In this document: piece after piece, positions 16,561-24,503 of the stretch
Position numbering within the stretch: position 1 is the stretch's first letter
Layout of the letters: each line of letters begins with the position of its first letter
From: a bacterium
GTDB lineage: Bacteria; Bacillota; Clostridia; Lachnospirales; Lachnospiraceae
Direction of reading: 5' to 3'
DNA: 52,739 bases
NCBI GenBank assembly: GCA_028727105.1
Contig: JAQYOU010000108.1
Span: 1 to 52,739, forward strand
Notes under the pieces: generated by a model
The model's input: the letters and a program-made list of their open reading frames with translations, nothing else
The model's database searches: none
What the model was told of the DNA's origin: nothing
Made by a program: the position numbers and the translations under genes

Positions 16561-18198
16561 TTAACTCTTGCTCTCAGCCTCTACCAAACGCTCGCCGCAG
16601 TAGATCGCACGAAGCTTCGGCTTTTCAATCTTTCCGGTAGGATTGCGGGGGATCTCGGCAAAGATCACCTTCTTCGGACGCTTGTAGCGGGGCATGCCAA
16701 GGCAGAATGCATTGATCTCGTCCTCAGTACATGTCATGCCTTCTTTTAACTCGATGATGGCAGCTGCGATCTCGCCCAGGCGCTTGTCGGGAAGTCCGAT
16801 GACAGCCACGTCATGCACGGCGTTGTGCTGGCGGATGAAGTCTTCGATCTGTACCGGATAAAGGTTTTCACCTCCGCTGATGATGACATCCTTTTTGCGG
16901 TCTACCAGGAAGTAGAAGCCGTCCTCATCCTGCATGGCCATGTCTCCGGTGAACAGCCAGCCGTCCTTTAATACCTCGGCAGTTGCTTTTTCATCGTTGT
17001 AGTAGCACTCCATGACACCGGGGCCTTTGATGACAAGCTCGCCAACCTCGCCCTGAGCAACTTCCTTTCCTTCTTCGTTGCAGATCTTACACTGCCAGCC
17101 GTAGCCCGGAACACCAATGGCACCGACTTTGTGGATGTTTTCCACACCCAGATGTACGGCACCGGGTCCGATGGACTCGCTTAAACCGTAGTTGGTATCG
17201 TAATCGTGGTTCGGGAAATACTCTTTCCAGTGACGGATCAGGGAAGGCGGTACCGGCTGTGCACCGATGTGCATCAGACGCCACTGATCCAGCTCATAAT
17301 CAGATAATTTCAGTGCACCGGAATCCAGCTGCTCTAAAATGTCCTGTGCCCACGGAACAAGCAGCCACACGATGGTGCAGTGCTCATTCGATACGGCATC
17401 CAATATGTATTCCGGCTTTGTACCCTTTAACAGTACTGCCTTGCTGGCAGAAACCAGAGAGCCGAACCAGTGCATTTTGGCACCGGTATGATACAGCGGC
17501 GGGATACATAAAAATACATCATCCTTAGCGGTAGAGTGATGGGTCTGCTCCACGATGGCAGCGTGCATCAGGCTGCGATGCTTGTGGAGGATCGCTTTCG
17601 GGAAACCGGTCGTTCCGGATGAAAAATAAATCGCACCGTAGTCGTCATCGGTAATCTCGATGTCGGGCTTTTTGCTGGAGCAGTTGGCAGCTTCGCTGAT
17701 ATAGTCTTCCGCAAAGCTGGGACAGTCATTTTCTCCAACATAGTAGAGCAGGCGGTTTTTGCTGATCCGGTCTGCGATCTCCTCCACACGTCCGATGAAT
17801 TCCGGTCCGAAGATCAGAATATCGGCTTCAGCGAGATTGACACAGTATTCGATCTCATCGGAAGAGTAGCGGAAATTTAACGGAACGGCGATCGCACCCG
17901 TCTTTAAAATGCCAAAATAAATAGGCAGCCATTCCAGACAGTTCATGAGCAGGATCGCTACCTTGTCATTTTTCTTGATTCCTCGTGAAATTAATAGATT
18001 TGCAAAGCGGTTCGCTTTTTCATCGAAGACACCCCAGGTAATCTCACGGCGATAAGCGGAAGCCCGGTTGGGCTCCATTAAGTCATATTCTCTCCATGTG
18101 ACACGTCTGGTCTCCTCCATGGCAGGATTTAACTCCACCAGACAGATCTCATCCCCATAATTTCTGGCGTTATCCTCTAAGTACTTTGTAATAGGCAT
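16561..18198 (-). CDS. AMP-forming acyl-CoA ligase
   Basis: A 545-residue class I adenylate-forming enzyme that activates a carboxylic acid to its acyl-AMP and then the CoA thioester. The phosphate-binding loop is YFSSGTTGFPKAI near residue 190, with YGLSE near 336, GDMAMQDEDGFYFLVDRKKD near 415 and the catalytic lysine motif NPTGKIEKPKLR near 520. All are intact. The sequence resembles medium/long-chain fatty acid and aromatic acid CoA ligases, and the substrate cannot be fixed. The gene stands alone, convergent with the transporter gene and 88 bp downstream of the next minus-strand gene. Confidence 0.88.
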   Translation of the reverse strand: MPITKYLEDNARNYGDEICLVELNPAMEETRRVTWREYDLMEPNRASAYRREITWGVFDEKANRFANLLISRGIKKNDKVAILLMNCLEWLPIYFGILKTGAIAVPLNFRYSSDEIEYCVNLAEADILIFGPEFIGRVEEIADRISKNRLLYYVGENDCPSFAEDYISEAANCSSKKPDIEITDDDYGAIYFSSGTTGFPKAILHKHRSLMHAAIVEQTHHSTAKDDVFLCIPPLYHTGAKMHWFGSLVSASKAVLLKGTKPEYILDAVSNEHCTIVWLLVPWAQDILEQLDSGALKLSDYELDQWRLMHIGAQPVPPSLIRHWKEYFPNHDYDTNYGLSESIGPGAVHLGVENIHKVGAIGVPGYGWQCKICNEEGKEVAQGEVGELVIKGPGVMECYYNDEKATAEVLKDGWLFTGDMAMQDEDGFYFLVDRKKDVIISGGENLYPVQIEDFIRQHNAVHDVAVIGLPDKRLGEIAAAIIELKEGMTCTEDEINAFCLGMPRYKRPKKVIFAEIPRNPTGKIEKPKLRAIYCGERLVEAESKS

Positions 18199-18286
18199 AA
18201 CGTTTTCTCCATTCTGCTGTTCGTTTTTTTACTTTTGCGCTTTAAAGCGCCTGCTGATTAAAGTATACGTATTATCTGTGCAAAAG

Positions 18287-19198
18287 TCAATCAGAACCTG
18301 AGAAGAACAGTCCGTCTCCGTAATGGAGCTGTAGCTCCAGATCTTCCAGGTCGGTAAGATCATTTTCCGGGGAGGTATCGTTGGATAAGGAGGGACTTTG
18401 GGGCGCCTGTGGGGTGTCAGGCTCTTGTGGTGTGTCGGGGGTAGAAGGCGCAGCGGGCGTTTTTGTTTCTGTCGGCGTATCTTCATCGCCAGACTGTTGT
18501 TGCTGCTGTAGGGAATCCACATCATCCATGCTGCCGGAACCGGCGTTGTTTTCTTCTGAGTTGTTGTCCGCCTGTTGTTGTAAAAGATCCTCAAGTTCAT
18601 CTTTTGTGGAATCAAGCTCATCTGCTTTCTGGTTTTCTGCTTCGGAGTCGCTGCCATCGTCTGAAGGTTCATCGGTTTCTTCTTCGGAAGCGAAGGCCTG
18701 TAACCGGCTGATCGCAGCAGGTACATAGCGGCTGGCAAGAAGCAATACCAGAAGGACGGCTGAGATCAGAAGGACAATGGTAAGGGGTGAAGGGCGTGTT
18801 TGTTCCTTTGGAAAGCGGATCTGCACATCCAGCATGCGAAAGATCCGTTCCTGCTCGGATTTTGAGAGCTCTGCATCACGGGCCGCCATTTTTTTCTTTG
18901 CGGATGGATCCGGCAGGTTCTTCCCTATGGACAATTGTTCAAAACGCTCTACTAAAAGCCGGGAGATCCAGCCTTCCAGGTTTTTGGAACTGTCATATTC
19001 AGGTAAATGAAGGTACAGATACTGGTAAAAGTCTACAAGAAACCGGCAGGCATCCTCGTGTGAATCGCAGAGCAGCATGGCATTGCTGTAAACAAACTGC
19101 ACAGTGCCTGAATAAAATGTATGAAACCCGTTTTTGGAGCCTTCCGCCATCCGGCGAAGCGCTTTTTTTAGTGCTTTATGCTCAGACATCTCTGTCAC
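18287..19198 (-). CDS. Membrane-anchored protein with a sigma-region-2-like domain
   Basis: A 303-residue protein that I do not recognise as a named family. Residues 24-90 resemble region 2 of ECF sigma factors in spacing and chemistry: FHTFYSGTVQFVYSNAML, then HEDACRFLVDFYQYLY, then EGWISRLLVERF. No region 4 follows. A basic stretch leads to one transmembrane helix near residues 138-158. The C-terminal 140 residues are low-complexity and rich in Asp, Glu, Gln, Ser and Pro, with runs of glutamine (LLQQQ, LQQQQQ), presumably outside the cell. It may be a core-polymerase-binding decoy, a sensor or an unrelated helical protein. It is expressed from a TTGCAA-N17-TATAAT promoter. Confidence 0.6.
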   Translation of the reverse strand: MTEMSEHKALKKALRRMAEGSKNGFHTFYSGTVQFVYSNAMLLCDSHEDACRFLVDFYQYLYLHLPEYDSSKNLEGWISRLLVERFEQLSIGKNLPDPSAKKKMAARDAELSKSEQERIFRMLDVQIRFPKEQTRPSPLTIVLLISAVLLVLLLASRYVPAAISRLQAFASEEETDEPSDDGSDSEAENQKADELDSTKDELEDLLQQQADNNSEENNAGSGSMDDVDSLQQQQQSGDEDTPTETKTPAAPSTPDTPQEPDTPQAPQSPSLSNDTSPENDLTDLEDLELQLHYGDGLFFSGSD

Positions 19199-19213
19199 CT
19201 CCCGTTGAAAGCA

Positions 19214-19242
19214 ATTATAAGATCTTTTTCCTGTGCTTGCAA
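19214..19242 (-). promoter_or_regulatory. Promoter of the sigma-like membrane gene
   Basis: On the minus strand, TTGCAA (19237-19242), a 17-bp spacer and TATAAT (19214-19219). The gene starts 16 bp downstream of the -10. Confidence 0.7.
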
Positions 19243-19265
19243 GGGAGGATTTTGCGTGTTACACT
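19237..19265 (+). promoter_or_regulatory. Divergent promoter sharing the same -35 box
   Basis: The same palindromic TTGCAA (19237-19242), a 17-bp spacer and TACACT (19260-19265) point toward the small gene at 19346. It is weaker than the opposing promoter. Confidence 0.5.
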
Positions 19266-19345
19266 AGCTGTGGAAATAGTTGGCTGTCGGAGCAGGACCG
19301 GGAAACAGCTAATGAAAAAACAAAAGTACCGGATCGGAGGATCGC

Positions 19346-19648
19346 ATGAATTTCAATACGTCGGATGCAGCGAATAACAAAAGGGGCTTTCAGGACACGG
19401 AAAAGAAGCCGGCCATGCAGATGATCTGTTCGGGAATCCTTCGGAAAAACGGCGAAAAGATCATCTATGTCCGCTTTGAACGCGGGAGGGATTTTGCCGA
19501 GGGTTCACTGCCGGCTGCAAGGATCACGTCACATCAGGGCTTTTCACCGGATGAGATCGCACAGTTTGAAGAATATATGTCTGAAAACCGGTTTGAGATC
19601 ATCGAACAGGCAAAGTCGGTGAATCTGATGAAGAATTTTATGAAGTGA
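19346..19648 (+). CDS. Small conserved-type protein of unknown function
   Basis: A 100-residue soluble protein with a GGAGG site nine bases before the ATG. The first 20 residues are polar. The remainder looks like a short alpha-beta domain with a basic strand IYVRFERGRDFAEG and a C-terminal helix (PDEIAQFEEYMSENRFEIIEQAK). It has no cysteine pair, membrane segment or recognisable motif. It is divergent from the sigma-like membrane gene and shares a -35 element with it, which hints at linked expression. Confidence 0.6.
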   Translation: MNFNTSDAANNKRGFQDTEKKPAMQMICSGILRKNGEKIIYVRFERGRDFAEGSLPAARITSHQGFSPDEIAQFEEYMSENRFEIIEQAKSVNLMKNFMK

Positions 19649-19729
19649 GGAAATCGTTCCTTGATATCCGGAAGTGATAGGGATCAGCAGAGAAGAACAG
19701 AAAATATAAGAATTGGCGAGAAGTAAATC

Positions 19730-19758
19730 TTGACAAGCATTATGTCTATGGATATAAT
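19730..19758 (+). promoter_or_regulatory. Perfect consensus sigma-A promoter
   Basis: TTGACA (19730-19735), exactly 17 bp, then TATAAT (19753-19758). No coding gene with a ribosome-binding site follows in this direction; the transcript would end about 95 nt later. Confidence 0.8.
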
Positions 19759-19764
19759 GGAAAA

Positions 19765-19860
19765 GTAATTATAATGTTTGATGAAAAATTCGCTCTTATT
19801 TTTCATAAAAACTTCCTTCTTACGCGAAGAAGCCCGCTGCATGCAGCGGGCTTCTTTATT
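19765..19860 (+). ncRNA. Candidate small RNA of about 95 nt
   Basis: Defined by the perfect promoter at 19730-19758 and the strong terminator at 19827-19856. The transcript has one hairpin, ATGAAAAAT/ATTTTTCAT (19781-19789 with 19798-19806), then an unpaired pyrimidine-rich stretch (ACTTCCTTCTTACG) and the terminator stem. An ATG at 19774 opens a frame, but it lacks a ribosome-binding site and runs through the terminator stem. CTTCTT at 19816-19821 could also pair with the 5' edge of the terminator. Its end abuts the 3' end of the opposing membrane gene. Confidence 0.6.
19827..19856. terminator. 30-bp perfect palindromic terminator
   Basis: AAGAAGCCCGCTGCA and its exact complement form an uninterrupted palindrome. 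The T-rich tail (TTTATT) is on the right, so it ends the candidate small RNA and may also end the minus-strand membrane gene. Confidence 0.8.
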
Positions 19861-19863
19861 GTA

Positions 19864-20298
19864 TTACCGGAGCAGATAATAGACACCGGAGCCTTCGCTT
19901 AAGTAGCAGGCTGAGAAACCGGTACGTGTCTTGCAATAGTACACGTTTACGGTTGTGGGTGCTTCCGGAAATTCAGAGCTCAAAAGATCCGTATCTGAGA
20001 ACTGAAAAGGGATGCCCTCTTTGCTGCAGAATGCGAAAGCTGTCCGGGTACCGTCTCCTGTAGTCTGATAGGATTCCGTTTCAATCTGAAAAGAAGCGGC
20101 CTGTGTCTGCTCCAACACCTGTGTGCCGTGCATCAAAGCGCACAGATAAAGTAAGGCGGCAGAGAGATATCCTGCAAGCAGGGTGATACCAATAGGAAGA
20201 ATGCGTATGTTATTACGTTTTTTCATCTGAAGAATCATTGTCATGTTCAGTGCAAGTGTGATCACTGCAATGATGAGAAACCAGAAAAAAATACTCAT
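19864..20298 (-). CDS. Small membrane protein of unknown function
   Basis: A 144-residue protein with two N-terminal transmembrane helices, near residues 4-24 and 36-58. An extracytoplasmic domain of about 85 residues follows, with cysteines at LYLCALM, FAFCSKEG, VYYCKTRTG and SACYLSEG. The outer part has beta-type stretches and looks like a small DUF3592-type extracytoplasmic domain, although I cannot assign the family firmly. It is transcribed from TTGACA-N18-TATTAT and is monocistronic. Confidence 0.6.
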   Translation of the reverse strand: MSIFFWFLIIAVITLALNMTMILQMKKRNNIRILPIGITLLAGYLSAALLYLCALMHGTQVLEQTQAASFQIETESYQTTGDGTRTAFAFCSKEGIPFQFSDTDLLSSEFPEAPTTVNVYYCKTRTGFSACYLSEGSGVYYLLR

Positions 20299-20335
20299 GA
20301 GCTACTGTCCTTTCATGAATCGTTACACTTTTTTT

Positions 20336-20365
20336 ATAATAGCGGAAATGATACGATGGTGTCAA
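20336..20365 (-). promoter_or_regulatory. Promoter of the small membrane protein gene
   Basis: On the minus strand, TTGACA (20360-20365), an 18-bp spacer and TATTAT (20336-20341). Confidence 0.65.
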
Positions 20366-20382
20366 TAAGTAAATAATGCGGC

Positions 20383-20411
20383 TTGTGAGTTGCATGGAAT
20401 TGGGCTATAAT
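20383..20411 (+). promoter_or_regulatory. Promoter of the GGDEF/EAL-like gene
   Basis: TTGTGA (20383-20388), a 17-bp spacer and TATAAT (20406-20411), 52 bp before the start codon. Confidence 0.65.
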
Positions 20412-20462
20412 AAATCTATATGGGAGTATAAAAGGCCGTAAGGCAGGAAGGGTTTTTGGGGG

Positions 20463-22364
20463 ATGAACATACAATCTTATGATGTAATGCTACTGTTATT
20501 TGTGATCGTTACCGTGTTTTTGCTGGTACTTACGCGTATCAATCACAGCCGGGTGACCAAGCGTTACCGGATACTGAAGCTCAGCTTATGGATGCTGCTT
20601 GTCAGTCAGCTGCTTGATTTTTTCCGGCTGCAGGTGTGGTGTGGAGAGAACATGTATCCGGCACCGATGCTTTTTGTGATCTTTGTGGGATATTATGTGA
20701 GTGCATTAACCGTGATGATCCTGATCGTCATGTACATGCTCTTACTGTTTCCCCGGCTGGCAAAGCAAAGATATTTGCTGTATACCACATTTTTTGTGCT
20801 GGAATGTGTGGCAGCAGTGCTTATCATGTCCAATGATCTGACGGGGTTCGTGTATACGGTAGACATGGGACGTTTCATTGCAGGACCTGCGGACAGTATC
20901 TTTTTTGCTGTGCGGCTGATCCTGCTGTCGGTATTTTTGATCTGCGTGGTGCTTTGCAGAAAGCGTCTGGCGCAGAAGCTGTTCGAAAACTGGGCAGTGA
21001 TCCTTGTATTTGGTCTGGTCATTCATCTGCTGTCCTTGGGCATGAACAATCTGTTTTCATTCGATTGCTTTGCAGATGTATTTCTTGGCATGATGCTGTT
21101 CCTGTTTCATTTTGGAACGTATGAAGAGGGAAATGCACGCATGGGTACGGACATGTATCGCAGTGAGCTGGGCTATTATCTGGAAAAAAAGAAGAAATTC
21201 TATGTTTTTGAAATAAAGATCCTGAATTATGACAGGCTTGTGGAGCGCAGACTTTACACGGAAGAGGATATGGATGCATTCTATAGCATGTTTTCCGAAA
21301 GGCTGGCAGCGGTAAATATGGATGCCATGGTATTCCAGAAAAAGTATATGAGTCTGGGCGTGCTCGTCGGACAGGCGTCTGCGGAGGAAGCCACTGCCCT
21401 GGCAGAGAAAATGAGAGAATGGATGAGCGAGCTGTTTGCAGGGCAGCTGGTGTTTGGGATCGTGGCTGCGGAATGCCCAAAACATGCAAAAACGCTTGTG
21501 GGCGTGGAGCGGATGCTTCGGTTCCTGCAAAAAAAGTGCGGGGAAAACAGCTATTATTTCTGTAATGACAAGGACTACGAGGAGTATTGCGAGCGTGAGA
21601 TGATCCTGCGTCTGCTGCATGATATGCATTTGCAAAAACAGGATGTAGTCCTTTTCGGACGTCCGGTCATCTCCTGTAAAAATTCCTGTGAGGCATATTT
21701 GGAAGTCTTGTGCCGCCTGCAGGTGGCGGGAAACGGGATCGTTCATTCGGAGCATGTGATCGAGCTGGCCGAACGGTATGGCTATATTCATGATGTGAAT
21801 ATGGCAGTGCTTGCAAATGTCTGCGATTTTCTGGAAAAAAAATCCGCAGAGCGGGAGTACATCCATGTTTCGCTGCACATTTCCGGCGAGGAACTGGAAA
21901 ATCCGGGCTTTGTAAGAGATGTGCTCTCCATTGTGAACCAGCACGAGCTGGCACCGCAGTCTTTGGGCTTTGAGGTGACGATGGTGCCGGGCGAGGGAAA
22001 TCTGGCACAGATGCAAAGAGTGATCACTGAACTCCGGACCCAGCAGATCCTCTTTACGCTGGTGGACTTCGATCCGATGTGTGTAAATTTTGAGAGTGTG
22101 ATGGGATTGCCTTTTGAGATGATCAAATTTGAGCGTCACTGTATCAAACGCGCCAGCGAGAGTCCCTCCTGTTATGACACGATGGGAATGCTTGTGGATA
22201 CGTTTAAGGAGCATGGCTTTTTTGTAGCATTTAAGGGCATTGATAACGCGGGACTGGAGGAAATCGCATTATCCCTTGGTGCGGATTATGTGCAGGGAGA
22301 GAAGTATACGAAGCCGTTTCCCATCGACCGGATCGATGAACAGAAGGATCGCTGGTCTATCTGA
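20463..22364 (+). CDS. Membrane protein with degenerate GGDEF- and EAL-type domains
   Basis: A 633-residue protein. Residues 1-215 hold about seven transmembrane helices. A region near 225-360 is placed and shaped like a GGDEF domain but has no GGDEF motif (the site reads FQKKYMSLGVLV). Residues 380-625 follow the EAL-domain plan. EVLCRL replaces EALLR, VSLHIS replaces the VNLS strand, VDFDP replaces DDFG, and the ending GADYVQGEKYTKPFP is well kept. With the metal-binding DDFG lost, phosphodiesterase activity is doubtful, so a c-di-GMP-binding or protein-interaction role is more likely. It is monocistronic and 59 bp before greA. Confidence 0.7.
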   Translation: MNIQSYDVMLLLFVIVTVFLLVLTRINHSRVTKRYRILKLSLWMLLVSQLLDFFRLQVWCGENMYPAPMLFVIFVGYYVSALTVMILIVMYMLLLFPRLAKQRYLLYTTFFVLECVAAVLIMSNDLTGFVYTVDMGRFIAGPADSIFFAVRLILLSVFLICVVLCRKRLAQKLFENWAVILVFGLVIHLLSLGMNNLFSFDCFADVFLGMMLFLFHFGTYEEGNARMGTDMYRSELGYYLEKKKKFYVFEIKILNYDRLVERRLYTEEDMDAFYSMFSERLAAVNMDAMVFQKKYMSLGVLVGQASAEEATALAEKMREWMSELFAGQLVFGIVAAECPKHAKTLVGVERMLRFLQKKCGENSYYFCNDKDYEEYCEREMILRLLHDMHLQKQDVVLFGRPVISCKNSCEAYLEVLCRLQVAGNGIVHSEHVIELAERYGYIHDVNMAVLANVCDFLEKKSAEREYIHVSLHISGEELENPGFVRDVLSIVNQHELAPQSLGFEVTMVPGEGNLAQMQRVITELRTQQILFTLVDFDPMCVNFESVMGLPFEMIKFERHCIKRASESPSCYDTMGMLVDTFKEHGFFVAFKGIDNAGLEEIALSLGADYVQGEKYTKPFPIDRIDEQKDRWSI

Positions 22365-22423
22365 AGAAAAGCGTACGGGAGTATCTCTTACCCAATATAG
22401 AATAGGAAGGAAAGGAAGAATTT

Positions 22424-22927
22424 ATGGGACACCAATTGACAAAACAGGACATCCAAAAGATGGAGGAGGAAATAGAGTACCGGAAGCTGGTGGTCCGCAG
22501 GGAGGCGCTTGAGGACGTGAAGACAGCCCGGGCGCATGGTGACCTCAGCGAAAATTTTGAGTATAAGGCGGCAAAACAGTATAAAAACCAGAATGAGAGC
22601 CGCATCCGCTACTTAGAGCGTATGATCAAAAGCGCCCAGATCATCGATGATTCTTCAGCAGAAGATGAGGTGGGGCTGCACAACACGGTAACGGTTTATA
22701 TCGAGGAGGATGATGCGGAGGAAACCTACCGCATCGTAACAACTGCAAGAGGCAATTCCCTCAAGGGAATGATCAGCATCGAATCTCCCCTGGGGAAAGC
22801 CTTGATGGGGCATAAGGTGGGAGATCGTGTGCTGATCGAGGTAAATGCCAATTACAGTTATTACGTTGTGATCCGGTCCATTGAAAATACACCGGATGAC
22901 GATACGGAGGTCCTTCGGAAGTTTTAG
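22424..22927 (+). CDS. greA: Transcription elongation factor GreA/GreB family
   Basis: A 167-residue protein of normal length. The N-terminal coiled coil (residues 8-80) includes [16 protein letters not shown], the conserved GreA tip region whose acidic residues stimulate transcript cleavage in backtracked RNA polymerase. The C-terminal FKBP-like domain follows ([20 protein letters not shown] near 113-132). GGAAAGGAAG precedes the start. Its stop codon overlaps the stop codon of the opposing enolase gene by four bases, so there is no room for a terminator between them. Confidence 0.9.
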   Translation: MGHQLTKQDIQKMEEEIEYRKLVVRREALEDVKTARAHGDLSENFEYKAAKQYKNQNESRIRYLERMIKSAQIIDDSSAEDEVGLHNTVTVYIEEDDAEETYRIVTTARGNSLKGMISIESPLGKALMGHKVGDRVLIEVNANYSYYVVIRSIENTPDDDTEVLRKF

Positions 22928-24267
22928 TCAGACGTAAAAGGGTTCTGATAGCGGCTGTCAAACAGCTCTTCTTCAATCTCCAAAAGACGGTTGTATTTTG
23001 CTACGCGTTCGCTTCGGCAGGGAGCACCGGTTTTGATCTGGCCGCTGCCTGTTCCGACGGAAAGATCTGCGATAAAGGTATCCTCCGTCTCTCCGCTCCG
23101 GTGTGAGATGATCGTGCGATAGCCGTTTCGGTGAGCCAGCTCGATGGCATCCAGCGCTTCTGTCAGGGAACCGATCTGGTTTACTTTGATCAGAACGGCA
23201 TTCGCTGCCTTCTTTTGGATGCCTTGTGCAATACGCGCAGGATTTGTTACAAACAGATCGTCCCCCACCAGCTGGATGCGGTCTCCGAGCTGTGCGGTCA
23301 GCTTTACCCAGCCGTCCCAATCGTTTTCGTCCAGTCCGTCTTCGATGGAAACCAGCGGATAGCGGTTGCAAAGATCCGTATAATATTGGATCATCTCATC
23401 CGTCGAGCGGCTGATGGATGGTGCACATGTGTCGGGAAGCTCTGCTTCAGAAGCAGGCTGCCCGGCTTTTTTTAACGCACTTTCGCCCGGAAAAAAGTAG
23501 CAGCCGCTGTCCGGACTGTATAATTCGCTGGCAGCAGCATCCATGGCGAATACGACATCTGTTCCGGGCTGGTAACCGGCTTCGCTGACGGCGCGCTCTA
23601 AATAATCGAACACCGCGTAGGCGTCCGGCAGATCCGGTGCAAAGCCTCCCTCGTCGCCTACGGCAGTGGAAAGCCCGTCTTTTGACAACAGATATTTTAA
23701 GGTATGATAGATCTCGGAGCCGATGCGCAGGGCGTCGTGAAAGCTGTCTGCGCCGATGGGCATGATCATGAATTCCTGGAAATCCAGATGGTTTTTCGCG
23801 TGAACACCGCCGTTAAGAATGTTCATCATGGGAACCGGAAGACGATTTACATTGCATCCGCCGAGATAACGGTACAGCGGGATGCGAAGCGCGTCTGCGG
23901 CAGTGCGCGCGGCTGCAAGAGAAACACTTAAGATGCTGTTTGCACCAAGCTTAGACTTGTTCTCTGTGCTGTCCAATTCGATCATGCGGTAGTCCAGCTT
24001 GCGCTGTTCAAAGACGTTGTCTCCGTTTAACAGCTTGTGAATGGCATCGTTGACATGGGTGGCGGCGGTCAGCACGCTTTTTCCGTGATACTGCGGCTTG
24101 TGATCGCGGAGTTCGGATGCTTCGTGTTCGCCGGTAGATGCACCGGAGGGAACAGATGCGCGTGCGGTTATTTCTTCTGCGGTCAGTCTTGTTTCGAGCG
24201 TGGGATTTCCTCTGGAATCGAGGATCTGTCTGGCGTAGATATGGGTGATGGGTTTGTTGTGATTCAT
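22924..24267 (-). CDS. eno: Enolase
   Basis: A 447-residue phosphopyruvate hydratase (2-phosphoglycerate to phosphoenolpyruvate) of glycolysis. Key motifs are present: [72 protein letters not shown] and [10 protein letters not shown]. Compared with usual enolases there is an insertion of about 15-20 residues after [11 protein letters not shown], just before STDEMIQYY. The start at 24267 has AGGAGG ten bases upstream; a longer in-frame start would run into a palindromic repeat and is rejected. The leader can hide the ribosome-binding site in a 10-bp stem. Confidence 0.93.
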   Translation of the reverse strand: MNHNKPITHIYARQILDSRGNPTLETRLTAEEITARASVPSGASTGEHEASELRDHKPQYHGKSVLTAATHVNDAIHKLLNGDNVFEQRKLDYRMIELDSTENKSKLGANSILSVSLAAARTAADALRIPLYRYLGGCNVNRLPVPMMNILNGGVHAKNHLDFQEFMIMPIGADSFHDALRIGSEIYHTLKYLLSKDGLSTAVGDEGGFAPDLPDAYAVFDYLERAVSEAGYQPGTDVVFAMDAAASELYSPDSGCYFFPGESALKKAGQPASEAELPDTCAPSISRSTDEMIQYYTDLCNRYPLVSIEDGLDENDWDGWVKLTAQLGDRIQLVGDDLFVTNPARIAQGIQKKAANAVLIKVNQIGSLTEALDAIELAHRNGYRTIISHRSGETEDTFIADLSVGTGSGQIKTGAPCRSERVAKYNRLLEIEEELFDSRYQNPFTSD

Positions 24268-24270
24268 AGT

Positions 24271-24324
24271 AAAAGCCTCCTGTTTCATTGTCCTTTGGGT
24301 AGGATTTCCAAATTGGAGGCTTTT
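24271..24324 (-). promoter_or_regulatory. eno leader that can sequester the ribosome-binding site
   Basis: On the minus strand AAAAGCCTCC (24315-24324) is exactly complementary to GGAGGCTTTT (24271-24280), which contains the eno ribosome-binding site. The loop of 34 nt holds alternative small pairings (TTTGG/CCAAA and TCCT/AGGA), so the leader could switch between open and closed forms. Confidence 0.55.
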
Positions 24325-24342
24325 TATTCGTTTTATAATACG

Positions 24343-24404
24343 AGACCGCATAATGCTCTCACTCCGCACCTTGCGTGCAAAGTCGTGAGAGCATCACGCG
24401 GTCT
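24343..24404 (-). repeat. 62-bp palindromic repeat family, copy 3
   Basis: Minus-strand orientation. Outer arms AGACCGC/GCGGTCT, middle stem ATGCTCTCAC/GTGAGAGCAT, core GACTTTGCAC-loop-GTGCGGAG. It is the first of three tandem copies between the capA-like and eno genes. Confidence 0.9.
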
Positions 24405-24425
24405 TTTTCGAATCTAATATGCAAA

Positions 24426-24489
24426 CGAGAAATCTTGATATCCCCGCGACTTCGCACGATAGGTGCGGAGCGGGGATACAGATTTCTCG
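24426..24489 (+). repeat. 62-bp palindromic repeat family, copy 4
   Basis: Plus orientation. Outer arms CGAGAAATCT/AGATTTCTCG, middle stem TCCCCGC/GCGGGGA, core GACTTCGCAC-loop-GTGCGGAG. It is the second of the tandem trio and has the opposite orientation to copy 3. Confidence 0.9.
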
Positions 24490-24503
24490 AAAATAATGCA
24501 TAA

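Noticed and set aside
19774..19902. Short peptide frame inside the candidate small RNA
   Set aside because: There is no ribosome-binding site before the ATG and the frame runs through the terminator palindrome into the opposing gene.
21057..22214. Long minus-strand open frame (385 codons) opposite the GGDEF/EAL-like gene
   Set aside because: It is an antisense shadow: histidine- and cysteine-rich with no ribosome-binding site, lying wholly inside a gene with clear domain structure.
24268..24369. Upstream extension of enolase by 34 codons
   Set aside because: The extension runs into a palindromic repeat, and the AGGAGG site before 24267 fits the normal enolase start.
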